A DNA stretch of 64,000 nt from Bacteroidota bacterium (GTDB taxonomy: Bacteria; Bacteroidota; Bacteroidia; Bacteroidales; ML635J-15): assembly GCA_029558535.1 (NCBI GenBank), contig JAKQEK010000014.1:86477-150476 (forward strand), given 5' to 3'. The number at the start of each line of letters is the position of its first letter. Within the stretch, counting starts at the first letter, position 1. Positions 9,802 through 19,143 of this stretch are shown piece after piece. The translations under genes and the position numbers were made by a program. Below the pieces are notes generated by a model. That model had not been told where the DNA came from, did not search any database, and worked only from the letters and a program-made list of their open reading frames with translations.

Positions 9802-10872
9802 TTAATCAAACAATAACTCGAATTCATCAATTTCCTCTTCAGCTTCATCGTAATACATATCATCTGATTGTTCTTCTTCCTCAACGTCATAATAAATTTC
9901 ATCCGCGTAATCTTTTTCAGTTGTGATATGACTATAATCAGGCACTATAACATATGCCTCAATTATACATTCAATATGATCATAACTAAGCCATAAATAG
10001 CCGTTATCTCCCCAGTAAATACCATAAGAATTTAATATTTTAAAAGCTCTTCTGTTATCATCATAACCAACAATCAACATGGCATGACAACCATCCGGTT
10101 CTTTAGTATAATCGGGCTTCCATACTTCATTACCCAAATAATAAAAATCTTCATCAGTATCAACAGCTATAATAATAGGATCTCCTCTATAAAGAACATT
10201 TTTTAGAGTCTTTACACTTGTTGTATTAACCGAATAATAGCTTTTAATTCTATATTTTTTCGCCTTTTCAATCTGTGACTCATCAGGTATATTATAACAG
10301 TTACAACCTGAAAAATAATAGGGCATATCAGACCATTTGCAAACTCCATTTTTCATTATAAAATTAAAAGCTCCAATAGTATCATAATAGGTTTCAAAAT
10401 ATAAACCTGAATTACAATCATTAGTAGTTTTTGTTTGGTTATATAAAAATGCTGGGCTAAACACTTTGTTATAGAGTTTATTATATCCTTGTTCATCATT
10501 GAAATAATAGCTCATAGCACCATAAGCTATTGCCCATGCAGCACAAGACCCCTGATAATAGCCTTGTCCATAAGGTTCAGGAGGAGGTGTATTTAGCACA
10601 AATTTTACAGGTAATACAGGTAATTGGTAATCATTTACAAGAGCAGAAGTTCCTTTTCCAACCAAATATATTTTGAATTTATCTAAGCTTTTTTTTGCTC
10701 CGGAATTTACTTTATATCCAATATAAACATCTTGTGATTGATATTCAGAAACATTGCTCTGTTTTTCTTTAGAATATAAATCATCAGAAAACAATGATGT
10801 ATTATATCCGAATCTCAAGAAACCACTGGAAAGTACTATAAGTAACAGACAGTATAAAGTAAACTTTTTCAT
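9802..10872 (-). CDS. Secreted papain-like (C1A) cysteine peptidase with acidic tail
   Basis: The 356-residue protein has an N-terminal hydrophobic leader and a C1A peptidase core. Catalytic Cys110 lies in YYQGSCAAWA (oxyanion Gln probably 103 or 107), His263 in GCHAMLIVGYDD and Asn281 in ILNSYGIYWGDNGY. The His and Asn contexts are textbook papain family. Residues about 30-95 may act as a short propeptide. The last 36 residues contain 19 Asp/Glu, including two related Tyr-Tyr-Asp plus Glu-run blocks. That acidic tail is not part of the peptidase fold. The gene sits between the Hint and AsmA-like genes on the same strand, 95 nt from the former. Activity is well supported; the substrate is unknown, and processing or modification of a neighbour's product is only a guess. 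Confidence 0.85.
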   Translation of the reverse strand: MKKFTLYCLLLIVLSSGFLRFGYNTSLFSDDLYSKEKQSNVSEYQSQDVYIGYKVNSGAKKSLDKFKIYLVGKGTSALVNDYQLPVLPVKFVLNTPPPEPYGQGYYQGSCAAWAIAYGAMSYYFNDEQGYNKLYNKVFSPAFLYNQTKTTNDCNSGLYFETYYDTIGAFNFIMKNGVCKWSDMPYYFSGCNCYNIPDESQIEKAKKYRIKSYYSVNTTSVKTLKNVLYRGDPIIIAVDTDEDFYYLGNEVWKPDYTKEPDGCHAMLIVGYDDNRRAFKILNSYGIYWGDNGYLWLSYDHIECIIEAYVIVPDYSHITTEKDYADEIYYDVEEEEQSDDMYYDEAEEEIDEFELLFD

Positions 10873-10944
10873 GACTTTACGATTTAGTTAAAAAATCATT
10901 TAATTATCACTCGCTTACTTAGTTAATACTTGTTTATTCTTTAG

Positions 10945-10958
10945 GTAAACAAAATTTT
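10945..10958 (-). promoter_or_regulatory. Shared upstream motif, copy at the papain-like gene
   Basis: Minus-strand AAAATTTTGTTTAC, 72 nt upstream of the protease start and identical to the copy before the AsmA-like gene. A perfect inverted pair TTGTTTA/TAAACAA (10930-10936 and 10946-10952, 9-nt spacer) overlaps it, which is operator-like. Confidence 0.4.
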
Positions 10959-11008
10959 CAATATTTATTCGAATTTGTAAAAAAACAAGCTCGGGGTAAA
11001 GCAAAATA

Positions 11009-14000
11009 CTATCTATTCTTCTTGTTTTTTCTCTTGTTTTTTCTCTTATTCTTCTTTTCCTTTTTGATTAGTTTTTTATTTGTTTTATTTATATTACGAA
11101 ATTCTTCATAAGTTGTATCCAATGTTTCAATGATATATTTTTCATGTTTACCAAGTAGTTTTTGAAAAATCAAATTTAGCAAACCCCTTCCCTCAGCGTA
11201 AACTCTAATTGAATCATCCTTGTATATTACATCAAAACAGTAGCTTTGTCCAAAACCATTGAAAGGATATAAAAACAGTTTTAAATAAAGCGTTTTTTCA
11301 TAATACTCACCAGAAACCAATAATGTAAAACAGTCGTTAATTACTGTATTTGTTTGTTCAAGAATAATTATTGGAACAGTATCATGCTCATTCATTATAG
11401 AATCAACCATTTTTAAATTCAATTCAAATTCTTTAACATGCATAGTTTTTGACAACAATTGCGAAATATTAGCCTCAGTAATAACAAAATTAATAAAACG
11501 AGGAACTTCAAAAGAGAAATCATCTAATTTAATAGACATTCGAATCTTACTACTTGAGTCTGAACTAATTTGGAATTTGGAAATATTTAGATTATTGATT
11601 ATATCAACTATAGAACCTGATGAATCCGAAAATGCGACAAACTCGTTGAGTTGAATATCTTCTGCTAAAATATTATATTTTTCTCCTTCTGTATAATCTA
11701 ATTTAAATGGGACATTATTCAGTTTGCCTTCAAAATCCAAAGATAAATCAGTGGAGTCGCTTATTATGGAGTATTTTAAGTTTCTCAAATACACACCAAT
11801 ATTGTAATCATATCCATATACTGAGGGTGTATCATCATTTTCCCTATTTTTCGCCTTTCCGTTTTTCTTATGATCTAAATCGGTTTTCTTTTCTTTAACA
11901 GAATCTTTATAACTAAACTTAAAATCACTCAACGAACCTACAAAATTAAATTCAGACATTTCTATAATCCCGTCAAGTGATAATTCTATCATATCATATT
12001 CAACATCTTTTGCAATAACATCGCCACTTAACGATATATCAAAATCTGTAATTACAGATGAAATTTTATTGTAAAGTTCATCTGTAATATACCCTGATTT
12101 CATTGCCACATTTAATATTTCTGAAAACTGTAAGAATTCTGCATTTAAGTTTTGAATCGCGAAATCAAAAATATCTATGTCATTATTACTAAAGGCTATA
12201 TTGCTTGAATAAAATAGTCCGTCAAAAATCCCAAATTGAATTTCATTTACTGTTAATTGACCTTTGTTATAAACAGGGTCAGCCTTAATAGTTTTGATAT
12301 TTAATAAAGTATCATTATTCATGTTGGTTCCATCTTTACTGTTCATCAAAAACAAATTTTCAATAAAAAAAATCAGCTTTCCATATTCAATGGAAAAGTT
12401 ATCTGTCTCATGTTTAATATTGGAATCATATTGCTGGTGGTTGGTATTTTTTAAATTGTTAGCCAGTTCTTTAAAACTATTCTTATGATATTCTGTGATT
12501 GAATCAATACCGGTCAAATTGCCATTGAAAAAACAATCAATTTTCTTAAAATATGCAAATGATTCCGGAATAACAATTTTGAAAAGATTACTCGTATTGT
12601 CAAAACTAAAATCTATAGTGGCGGAGATACTATCAATATAAGGATAAATTTTTTCACTGGAATTTATAAATTTTGCTATTGACAAACCTGATTCAGATTC
12701 AATTCTGTACAAATCAATATTTTTCAGATTTATTAAATATTGAGATAAGAATGTACTATCAAAAATCGTCATCCCCGAAACAGATGATTCTACACCATAA
12801 AAATTAAAATCACAATTTGACAGTATTAAGTTGTTGTTAAAAAACCTTAAATCTGAAATAAAGTCAGTTATCTTTAAATCTGTATTGCTTTTGGAATTAG
12901 CCAAAACACTTTCATAATACGGGCTACAACTGTCAATTTGTTTCTTAATTCTTACCAATATTGACTGAAAGTCATTTACATTAATTTCTATTTGAAAAAG
13001 AATATTATCAAATGCTAAGCTTAAATTAATTTCTAATCTATCAAGAAAAGTTTTTTGAGATTTTTCAGAATTCTCTTTAACATTATTACCATTTTTAAAT
13101 ATTTCTGACAAATTATTTAAATCAACTGTATCCGCAGAAATAAAAGCAGATAATTTGATCAATGAATCATTAAAAAAATGATTAAAATCGTAGGCTTCAC
13201 CAGTCAGAAAAAACCTGTTATTATTAAAAATAAAATTCGATTCAGTAATACGAAAATTTGAGCTTATTAGACTTAAAGTTGCATTTATATTTTGAAATTT
13301 AGAACTAAAATCCTTAATCTTTAGAGTAGCTGAGTAAATTTGAGCATCCTCAATCTCGATTTTCTTTAATATTTTCGAAAGCCCTTCAATTGAGAAATCA
13401 CTTAACAAGGCTTTTATTTTGATACTTTTTGTTGACATTCTTCCCGATAATTCTTCGATTATTTCTGAATTTTGCAATTGTTTCAAATAAGATAAATCTG
13501 CATCAAAACCTATATCAATATCTAATTCAGAATCGGAATTTATACTGCTCAGCACAATTTCTTTATTTGAAAATAAAACTGAATTCAAAGCTTTAATATT
13601 TAAATCTTTTATGATAACAGAATCACTTTCTTCTCCGGCAATCGAATCGTAAGAATATACTAAGCAAAAATCAGAATCAATTTGTTTCAAACCTTTAAGA
13701 TTAAAAAAACAGTTGTCTGTTGTTCCTGATAAAGCGCAATCAGATTTAAAAAATAGCTTTTCAAAATCATTAGCGTTATCGCATTCCCAGGCAAATTTTA
13801 AATTTTGTAATACGACATTTATCTCGTTGTTTGTTGCAGTTGATAATAATAAACTATCAAAATCATAATCTAACATTTCTGAAATATCTGAACAGACATT
13901 GCTGGTAAGCGGGAAACCGAAATTTCCATATATTTCTCCTGAATAATTTTCGGGGCCATCCTCAACTGTAAGCAAAAATTCGTTAAAAAATATATCTCCA

Positions 14001-14800
14001 AAATATGCTGTATCGGGAATATCGAGATTAACTAAATAATTATCTGATTCTGATTTGTATATGTATTTTATTCCAGAATTAAATATCTCAAATTCCCTAT
14101 TAGCTAACTCCTGATCATTAAAACGATATAATATTAAATTTCCATTACATTGCTTAATCATAAAACAATAGGTATCTAAATAATTATTATTTAAACAATC
14201 CTTAGTGTCTTCAATAAACATAGAAACGTCAAGTTTTGCATAATATATAAAAGCACTGATTTGGTACTCGGAGATTTGTTCCAAATTAAAATCATCAATA
14301 TGTGATTTATAGTTATTGTAAGAAATATAACAACTATCCAATTCACAATTGTGTACTAAAATATTTACATTATGTGGTTCAGATTCCGAATACTTATCAA
14401 AAAAAGTATCACCATCATCAAACAAATTGACATTAAAATCAGCCCCATAAAACGAAATATTGTTTATTTGAATCGTATCTGTAAATAGTGATTTAATATT
14501 AATATCTATAACAGTATTCTTTGATTTAATCAAGTCTTGTAGCTCCCCATATTTCTCATCAGACATTTCAAAATTGTCAATAACTAAACAAACAGAAGAC
14601 TCATCTAAATTAAAATCGTATTGTATATCTCGTATTTTGATGCTTTTGCCTGTATATTCTGATAGAAAATAACCAATTATTTTTGGATTATGCCCTGCAT
14701 AACTCAACGACAAAAATAAAATACATGACAATAAAAGAGATTGCCAGATAACATATACAATTACCAATAAAATTGACTTAATATTTTTCTTTGTTTTCAT
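11009..14800 (-). CDS. AsmA/TamB-like envelope protein with basic C-terminal tail
   Basis: This 1263-residue protein has one N-terminal membrane segment (about 8-32) and then a very long stretch of short amphipathic beta-strands with repeated 'leucine-asparagine-isoleucine' alternation. The start (YFLSEYTGKSIKIRDIQYDF) resembles the opening of AsmA-family proteins, where membrane-anchored beta-groove proteins move lipids between membranes or control outer-membrane assembly. The C-terminus is exceptional: 16 of the last 26 residues are Lys or Arg, in KNKRKN-type repeats. The gene lies between the papain-like protease and a phospholipase D-like gene on the same strand. The family call rests on overall pattern rather than a diagnostic motif, so it is moderate. 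An unrelated large beta-solenoid is the alternative. Confidence 0.5.
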   Translation of the reverse strand: MKTKKNIKSILLVIVYVIWQSLLLSCILFLSLSYAGHNPKIIGYFLSEYTGKSIKIRDIQYDFNLDESSVCLVIDNFEMSDEKYGELQDLIKSKNTVIDINIKSLFTDTIQINNISFYGADFNVNLFDDGDTFFDKYSESEPHNVNILVHNCELDSCYISYNNYKSHIDDFNLEQISEYQISAFIYYAKLDVSMFIEDTKDCLNNNYLDTYCFMIKQCNGNLILYRFNDQELANREFEIFNSGIKYIYKSESDNYLVNLDIPDTAYFGDIFFNEFLLTVEDGPENYSGEIYGNFGFPLTSNVCSDISEMLDYDFDSLLLSTATNNEINVVLQNLKFAWECDNANDFEKLFFKSDCALSGTTDNCFFNLKGLKQIDSDFCLVYSYDSIAGEESDSVIIKDLNIKALNSVLFSNKEIVLSSINSDSELDIDIGFDADLSYLKQLQNSEIIEELSGRMSTKSIKIKALLSDFSIEGLSKILKKIEIEDAQIYSATLKIKDFSSKFQNINATLSLISSNFRITESNFIFNNNRFFLTGEAYDFNHFFNDSLIKLSAFISADTVDLNNLSEIFKNGNNVKENSEKSQKTFLDRLEINLSLAFDNILFQIEINVNDFQSILVRIKKQIDSCSPYYESVLANSKSNTDLKITDFISDLRFFNNNLILSNCDFNFYGVESSVSGMTIFDSTFLSQYLINLKNIDLYRIESESGLSIAKFINSSEKIYPYIDSISATIDFSFDNTSNLFKIVIPESFAYFKKIDCFFNGNLTGIDSITEYHKNSFKELANNLKNTNHQQYDSNIKHETDNFSIEYGKLIFFIENLFLMNSKDGTNMNNDTLLNIKTIKADPVYNKGQLTVNEIQFGIFDGLFYSSNIAFSNNDIDIFDFAIQNLNAEFLQFSEILNVAMKSGYITDELYNKISSVITDFDISLSGDVIAKDVEYDMIELSLDGIIEMSEFNFVGSLSDFKFSYKDSVKEKKTDLDHKKNGKAKNRENDDTPSVYGYDYNIGVYLRNLKYSIISDSTDLSLDFEGKLNNVPFKLDYTEGEKYNILAEDIQLNEFVAFSDSSGSIVDIINNLNISKFQISSDSSSKIRMSIKLDDFSFEVPRFINFVITEANISQLLSKTMHVKEFELNLKMVDSIMNEHDTVPIIILEQTNTVINDCFTLLVSGEYYEKTLYLKLFLYPFNGFGQSYCFDVIYKDDSIRVYAEGRGLLNLIFQKLLGKHEKYIIETLDTTYEEFRNINKTNKKLIKKEKKNKRKNKRKNKKNR

Positions 14801-14847
14801 ATTGCAAATATTTATTACGCAAGTAATAATATTAAGATCTCTAATAA

Positions 14848-14861
14848 GTAAACAAAATTTT
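14848..14861 (-). promoter_or_regulatory. Shared upstream motif, copy at the AsmA-like gene
   Basis: Minus-strand AAAATTTTGTTTAC, 47 nt upstream of the AsmA-like start and identical over 14 nt to the copy before the protease gene. The AAATTTTG part is one base from the Bacteroidota -7 consensus TAnnTTTG, so it may be a weak or regulated promoter. Confidence 0.4.
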
Positions 14862-14879
14862 TAGTCTGTATATTATTGT

Positions 14880-16451
14880 TTACCTAACAAGTTCAATTTT
14901 AAACATGTGAGTGAAAGACTCAGAGCGGATTACCAGGTAATATATTCCGGGGCTAAAAGTTAATGTGGAAATAGAATGCACGTTTTGCCCTTGCATAACT
15001 ATCTGATTAGCAGCATTATAAATTATACAATCATAAATATCTAAATCTGACATAATAAAGATTTCATTCGAAACAGGATTAGGATAAACCTGAAATTCAA
15101 ATGGGTTTTTGTAGTTAGAAACACTGGCACCAGTCATTTCGGCATATCTTGCCATAAATTCTTCATAATACATTCCTGCAATTTCAGCATCGTAAATTAT
15201 CAGAGTATTCTCATCATAATCCTCCTCGGCTGAATTTGTCCAATTGTGCGAACCGGTAATTACACATGGTTCACTCTCAGGGTTTGTTGCATCAATTACG
15301 GCGTATTTATGGTGAAAGAAATTTGCAGTTGTAAAATGTGATAAAACATCAACTCCGGCATTAAGCAAACTATTATATTCTGATCCGACATATAAAACAT
15401 TTTCAATTATTCCCCTAACATCAACACCGGCATTATGAATATCAATGACAGCATCGCCCAGATCATTATTTATAAAAGTCAGCATAGCAAATTGCATATC
15501 TGTATCTGCCGTAAGAATTGTTGACTCAATATGAGAAGTAGTCCCGTCAGTAGGGGAAAAATACAACTCTACCGGAATACCTCCAATATTGAAATTATGA
15601 GGAGTATTATCCGTTTTATCTGCTCCGAACTTTGCATTTGATTGATTTGGAGTGATAGTATTGCTGCCCCACATCTCTTCAAATTCAGTTTTATAAGCAT
15701 TAGCAAGTGCCTGATCCTGAATTATTATCATATTATTATAATCATCATGGCAAGAATTGTACGAATGATTTGTAGATCCCGTAAGGATTGTAGCATTTTC
15801 GGAATCAGCGACATCAATAATAAGAAATTTATTATGCATTACTTCACCATCATCCGGTCTTTGAATAAACGGAATCGTTACCGACAAATTTTCAAGTTCA
15901 TCGTTGTTTGTTCCGGTATTTGCGGCAGCTATGTATCTGACAATAACTCCGCGGGATTGGGCATTATTTATCGCTGTAACAATTGGTAAACTAGACGTAC
16001 TGTAATTACATACGTCCAGAGTGGTTTGTGCAGAATTTACATAAGCAATGATCGTATCTTCAAAATGTTCTGTCCACATAGCATCAGCAATCGTAGAAGC
16101 ATTATTATCGCACCAGTGATTGAAATAGACTTTTATTTTGCCAGACGATTTTGAAGCTGTTGAGTATATTCCGGTTTCTGAGTAATGCTTCAGTCCATCT
16201 ATTTCGACATATGCACGAACATAATATATGGTGGCAGGAGAAAGATTTTCGAGTTTTAGACCCTTATGCTGTCCGAGTTTTAAATCATGGCTAAAGCCAT
16301 ATTCGATATAACAATCTGCCGAATTATGATTTACCCATTCAAAGGAAAGTGAATTTTGTTCGATTTTGTCAATCGACAAAAAATTATTCTGCGCCATAAG
16401 TCCAACAATTACGAAAAGCGAGAATAATAAATAAAAAAATGTTTTTAACAT
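14880..16451 (-). CDS. T9SS-secreted phospholipase D-like protein
   Basis: The 523-residue protein has a signal peptide (1-21), a fibronectin-III-like N-terminal domain (about 25-100), and two phospholipase D HxKxxxxD motifs. The first is His206/Lys208/Asp213 in MHNKFLIID and the second is His380/Lys382/Asp387 in FHHKYAVID, each followed by a TGSxN motif (TGSTNHS, TGSHNWT). A C-terminal sorting domain begins near YPNPVSNE. The PLD superfamily includes phospholipases and nucleases such as Nuc. The two compact repeats resemble the nuclease/mitochondrial-PLD type more than large phospholipases. Export through type IX secretion would place it at the cell surface or outside. Catalysis is well supported; lipid versus nucleic acid substrate is not decided by sequence. 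Confidence 0.85.
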   Translation of the reverse strand: MLKTFFYLLFSLFVIVGLMAQNNFLSIDKIEQNSLSFEWVNHNSADCYIEYGFSHDLKLGQHKGLKLENLSPATIYYVRAYVEIDGLKHYSETGIYSTASKSSGKIKVYFNHWCDNNASTIADAMWTEHFEDTIIAYVNSAQTTLDVCNYSTSSLPIVTAINNAQSRGVIVRYIAAANTGTNNDELENLSVTIPFIQRPDDGEVMHNKFLIIDVADSENATILTGSTNHSYNSCHDDYNNMIIIQDQALANAYKTEFEEMWGSNTITPNQSNAKFGADKTDNTPHNFNIGGIPVELYFSPTDGTTSHIESTILTADTDMQFAMLTFINNDLGDAVIDIHNAGVDVRGIIENVLYVGSEYNSLLNAGVDVLSHFTTANFFHHKYAVIDATNPESEPCVITGSHNWTNSAEEDYDENTLIIYDAEIAGMYYEEFMARYAEMTGASVSNYKNPFEFQVYPNPVSNEIFIMSDLDIYDCIIYNAANQIVMQGQNVHSISTLTFSPGIYYLVIRSESFTHMFKIELVR

Positions 16452-16592
16452 AAACCAATTGTAAGAATTATAATAAAGATACTAAAACATTTAAATATAG
16501 CGCCAAGTTAACATTTTATGAAAATCGAAAAAAATAATCTCCTCTAAATAGTAGAGATTCCTTTTACAATTTATATTTCATTTTTTCAACTC

Positions 16593-17084
16593 TTACTGGA
16601 TACTTTCTGCCTGTGTAATTTCTGAATCTTCTACAACTTGCTCTAATGGCTTAAGATTAGCATGCGAAATCCATTTCCATGTTCCGTCAACTTCAACAAA
16701 AACACTCATACGAGCAGCCGGTGATTTTGAAAGTCGTTCACCTTCAACTGTTTCTTCAACAGAAACCATATATGTAGCAACAATAACCTTATCGTGTTGA
16801 GTAGTAACTAAATTTGTAATTGTGTATGAATGGATGTTTAATTCAGAAATAAGCTGTATCTCCTGCTCTTTATTGTTTGCACCATCTTCGTGTACCGCTT
16901 GAAAACCTTCCGCCATAAAACTTTCTGCTGCTTCGACATCACTTTCCTGGAGAATATTCCACAGTTGATTTACCAATTCCTCACCCGATTGCTCTTTAAC
17001 TTCTTTCTTACCTGACTCACAGGAAAATATAAAAACTGACATTGCCAAAAGCAATGAAATACTAAAAAATGTAACTCTTTTCAT
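16593..17084 (-). CDS. SnoaL/DUF4440-like (NTF2 fold) lipoprotein
   Basis: The 163-residue product has a lipoprotein leader with lipobox FIFSC (Cys22). The rest looks like an NTF2-fold SnoaL/DUF4440 domain: ELVNQLWNILQESDVEAAE, a middle HSYTITNL strand, and a closing strand pair with GTWKWISHAN. Such domains usually bind small ligands or act as isomerase-like folds; many DUF4440 lipoproteins have no known function. It is monocistronic with a TACATTTG promoter element 41 nt upstream. No catalytic residue set is obvious. Confidence 0.6.
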   Translation of the reverse strand: MKRVTFFSISLLLAMSVFIFSCESGKKEVKEQSGEELVNQLWNILQESDVEAAESFMAEGFQAVHEDGANNKEQEIQLISELNIHSYTITNLVTTQHDKVIVATYMVSVEETVEGERLSKSPAARMSVFVEVDGTWKWISHANLKPLEQVVEDSEITQAESIQ

Positions 17085-17124
17085 AATTTTGTTTTTTTAC
17101 ATGAATAATTTGACTGTATAAAGA

Positions 17125-17132
17125 CAAATGTA
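17125..17132 (-). promoter_or_regulatory. -7 promoter element of the SnoaL-like lipoprotein gene
   Basis: Minus-strand TACATTTG matches TAnnTTTG and would give a leader of roughly 35 nt. No clear -33 TTG was seen. Confidence 0.4.
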
Positions 17133-17244
17133 TATAAAATTTTACATAAAACTTTCGATTATCAGACTGTTTTATAAAACTATTTACAATGAAAAAATTT
17201 CTATCTTCAAAATTAACAATCAATATATCTATCCAAATACACTA

Positions 17245-18072
17245 TTATTCAGCGCAACCGCAGTCTATGTATTGATTTATAAGTTTGTTAGAAATTCCCA
17301 TTGATGAGAATCCACCATCGTTGAATAAATTCTGCATGGTTAACATTTTACTTAAATCTGAGAATAAAAACATGCATATATTAGCGCATGATTCACTATC
17401 GGCATTTCCTAAAGGAGACATTGCATCCGCATAATTTAGGAATGCGTTAAATCCGGACACGCCGACTCCGGCAGTTGTACGCGTTGGTGACTGAGAAACA
17501 GAGTTTATTCTCACATTTTTAGCTACACCATAATGATAACCGAATTGGCGAACAATAGATTCCAGCATTGCTTTTGCCTGTGCCATATCGCTATAACTTG
17601 AGAAAACTCTTTGAGAAGCAATATATGATAAGGTTACAACTGAGCCCCACTCCTTAATTGCATCTAATCTTTTGGCAACAGAAAGCACTTTGTGTAATGA
17701 TATTGCGGAAACATCAAGAGTTTTAAAAAAGTAGTTATAATCTAGTTCAGTATAAGGAATATTTTTACGAACATTTGGTGACATGCCGACTGAATGCAAT
17801 ACAAAATCCAATTTACCTCCTAAAATTTGCATAGATTCTTCAAAAAGGTCTTCTAAATCGGAAACTTCGGTTATGTCAGCTGCAATAACCTGCGAATTGG
17901 ATTGTTTTGCAAGTTCGTATATGTCTTTTTTTCTTAAAGCTATTGGTGAATTTGACAGAACAAATTGAGCTCCTTCTTCATTTGCCTTTTGAGCGACTTT
18001 CCAAGCTATAGAATATTCGTCAAGAGCTCCGAAAATAATACCGCGTTTATCTTTTAATAGATTATGTGTCAT
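17245..18072 (-). CDS. fabI: Enoyl-[acyl-carrier-protein] reductase (NADH)
   Basis: The 275-residue product reduces trans-2-enoyl-ACP in the last step of each fatty-acid elongation cycle in the cytoplasm. It is a short-chain dehydrogenase of the FabI type. The cofactor motif GIIFGALDEYSIAW is at the N-terminus. The characteristic pair Tyr150 and Tyr160 (spacing YX9Y) is followed by Lys167 (YSDMAQAK), and SVSQSPTRTTAGVGVSGF is the usual substrate-loop region. The ATG at 18072 was chosen over an in-frame TTG 9 nt upstream because Bacteroidota FabI proteins begin M-x-x-NLLK. The C-terminus (QYIDCGCAE) is short and Cys-rich. The gene appears monocistronic with its own promoter. Confidence 0.93.
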   Translation of the reverse strand: MTHNLLKDKRGIIFGALDEYSIAWKVAQKANEEGAQFVLSNSPIALRKKDIYELAKQSNSQVIAADITEVSDLEDLFEESMQILGGKLDFVLHSVGMSPNVRKNIPYTELDYNYFFKTLDVSAISLHKVLSVAKRLDAIKEWGSVVTLSYIASQRVFSSYSDMAQAKAMLESIVRQFGYHYGVAKNVRINSVSQSPTRTTAGVGVSGFNAFLNYADAMSPLGNADSESCANICMFLFSDLSKMLTMQNLFNDGGFSSMGISNKLINQYIDCGCAE

Positions 18073-18110
18073 CTTAAACAATTTATAAAGCTAATAATTT
18101 AATTTGGGTA

Positions 18111-18118
18111 CAAAAATA
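18111..18118 (-). promoter_or_regulatory. -7 promoter element of fabI
   Basis: Minus-strand TATTTTTG, an exact TAnnTTTG match 38 nt upstream of the start codon. A -33 TTG at the usual spacing is not seen. Confidence 0.5.
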
Positions 18119-18210
18119 CAAAAGAATTATAATTTGGTATATTATGCATAACAAGTAAATTATATTGCATTAGAAATTGTTAATCTAAACTTGGAATAAT
18201 CAAACTGTTT

Positions 18211-19128
18211 TTAAGCCATTTTCACCTCAGCAAAACTTCTCTCCACTCCTTTTTTATATTTTACAGCAGGATAACCGAAAATCACAAATAATCCTTCACG
18301 GCTTGGGTACTTTATTCCGTATTTCTCGCGAAGTTTTTTTGCTTTTCTACCATTTTGAATTAAAGGATGTATGCCTCCCAACATACAGTTTCCAAGTCCC
18401 AGGCTTTCTCCTGCCAGCATTGCATAAGTCGCAGCTACAATAGGATCGGCAGGATCGGTATAAGGAGAGCCATAAAAGTACATTGCTAAAGGAGCATCAT
18501 ACATCACGAGATTTTTCTCCTTTTTCATATTTTCGATGTAAACTTTAAACAGAGGACGAACAAAACCTTTAAACATTTCGTCATTTGACTTTCCCCAGAA
18601 CGGACGCATTATAGCCAAAAACCAATTAGACACGAACCATTTCATGCCTTCGAGATAACGGCAAAAGTCGAAACTAAAAGCTCGAACTTTATCGTATGAA
18701 TCAAAGACAACAACATGCACATCAGACGGCGGTAAACCCATAGGAGCGGTTTTGGCAGCATTAAGAATTTTGTCTATAATTTCCTTTTCGACAGGTTTTT
18801 CTTTAAATTCACGGACACTACGACGAGTTTTAAACAAGTTTACCAGACTGTCATAACTTGCCAATTCGGCTTTGGGAGGTAAATCGAATAGCATTTCGGC
18901 TGAAAGTTCTCTGCCAGAAATTGTAATTGCTCCTTCGGGACAAATTGCCATACAGTGACCGCAACCAATACAACCAAAAATGCTGGAATCTGAAATTACG
19001 ACTTTCTTATTTTTTATTTCAAGGCTAAAATCTTTACATACTTCTACACACAAGCCACATCCAATACATTTTTCCTTATCAATATTGATTTGTGCTTTTT
19101 CTTTTGTTCGTGTTGTTGGTATAGGCAT
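18211..19128 (-). CDS. Ferredoxin-nitroreductase fusion
   Basis: The 305-residue protein joins an N-terminal 2[4Fe-4S] ferredoxin to a C-terminal FMN nitroreductase-family domain. The clusters are Cys21/24/27/31 and Cys53/56/59/63, each CxxCxxCxxxC. The nitroreductase part begins near 105 with FKTRRSVREFKEKPV and includes the family motif AAKTAPMG and a late AGESLGLGNCMLGG segment. Such fusions occur in anaerobes, where the ferredoxin domain probably feeds electrons to FMN for reduction of nitro compounds or quinone-like acceptors. The protein is cytoplasmic with no leader. It lies downstream of a structured repeat on the same strand. The family is certain, the substrate unknown. Confidence 0.88.
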   Translation of the reverse strand: MPIPTTRTKEKAQINIDKEKCIGCGLCVEVCKDFSLEIKNKKVVISDSSIFGCIGCGHCMAICPEGAITISGRELSAEMLFDLPPKAELASYDSLVNLFKTRRSVREFKEKPVEKEIIDKILNAAKTAPMGLPPSDVHVVVFDSYDKVRAFSFDFCRYLEGMKWFVSNWFLAIMRPFWGKSNDEMFKGFVRPLFKVYIENMKKEKNLVMYDAPLAMYFYGSPYTDPADPIVAATYAMLAGESLGLGNCMLGGIHPLIQNGRKAKKLREKYGIKYPSREGLFVIFGYPAVKYKKGVERSFAEVKMA

Positions 19129-19143
19129 AAGTATAATTTATTT

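Noticed and set aside
15642..15989. Plus-strand frame of 115 codons
   Set aside because: It overlaps the phospholipase D-like gene fully and has no leader, motif or codon pattern of its own.
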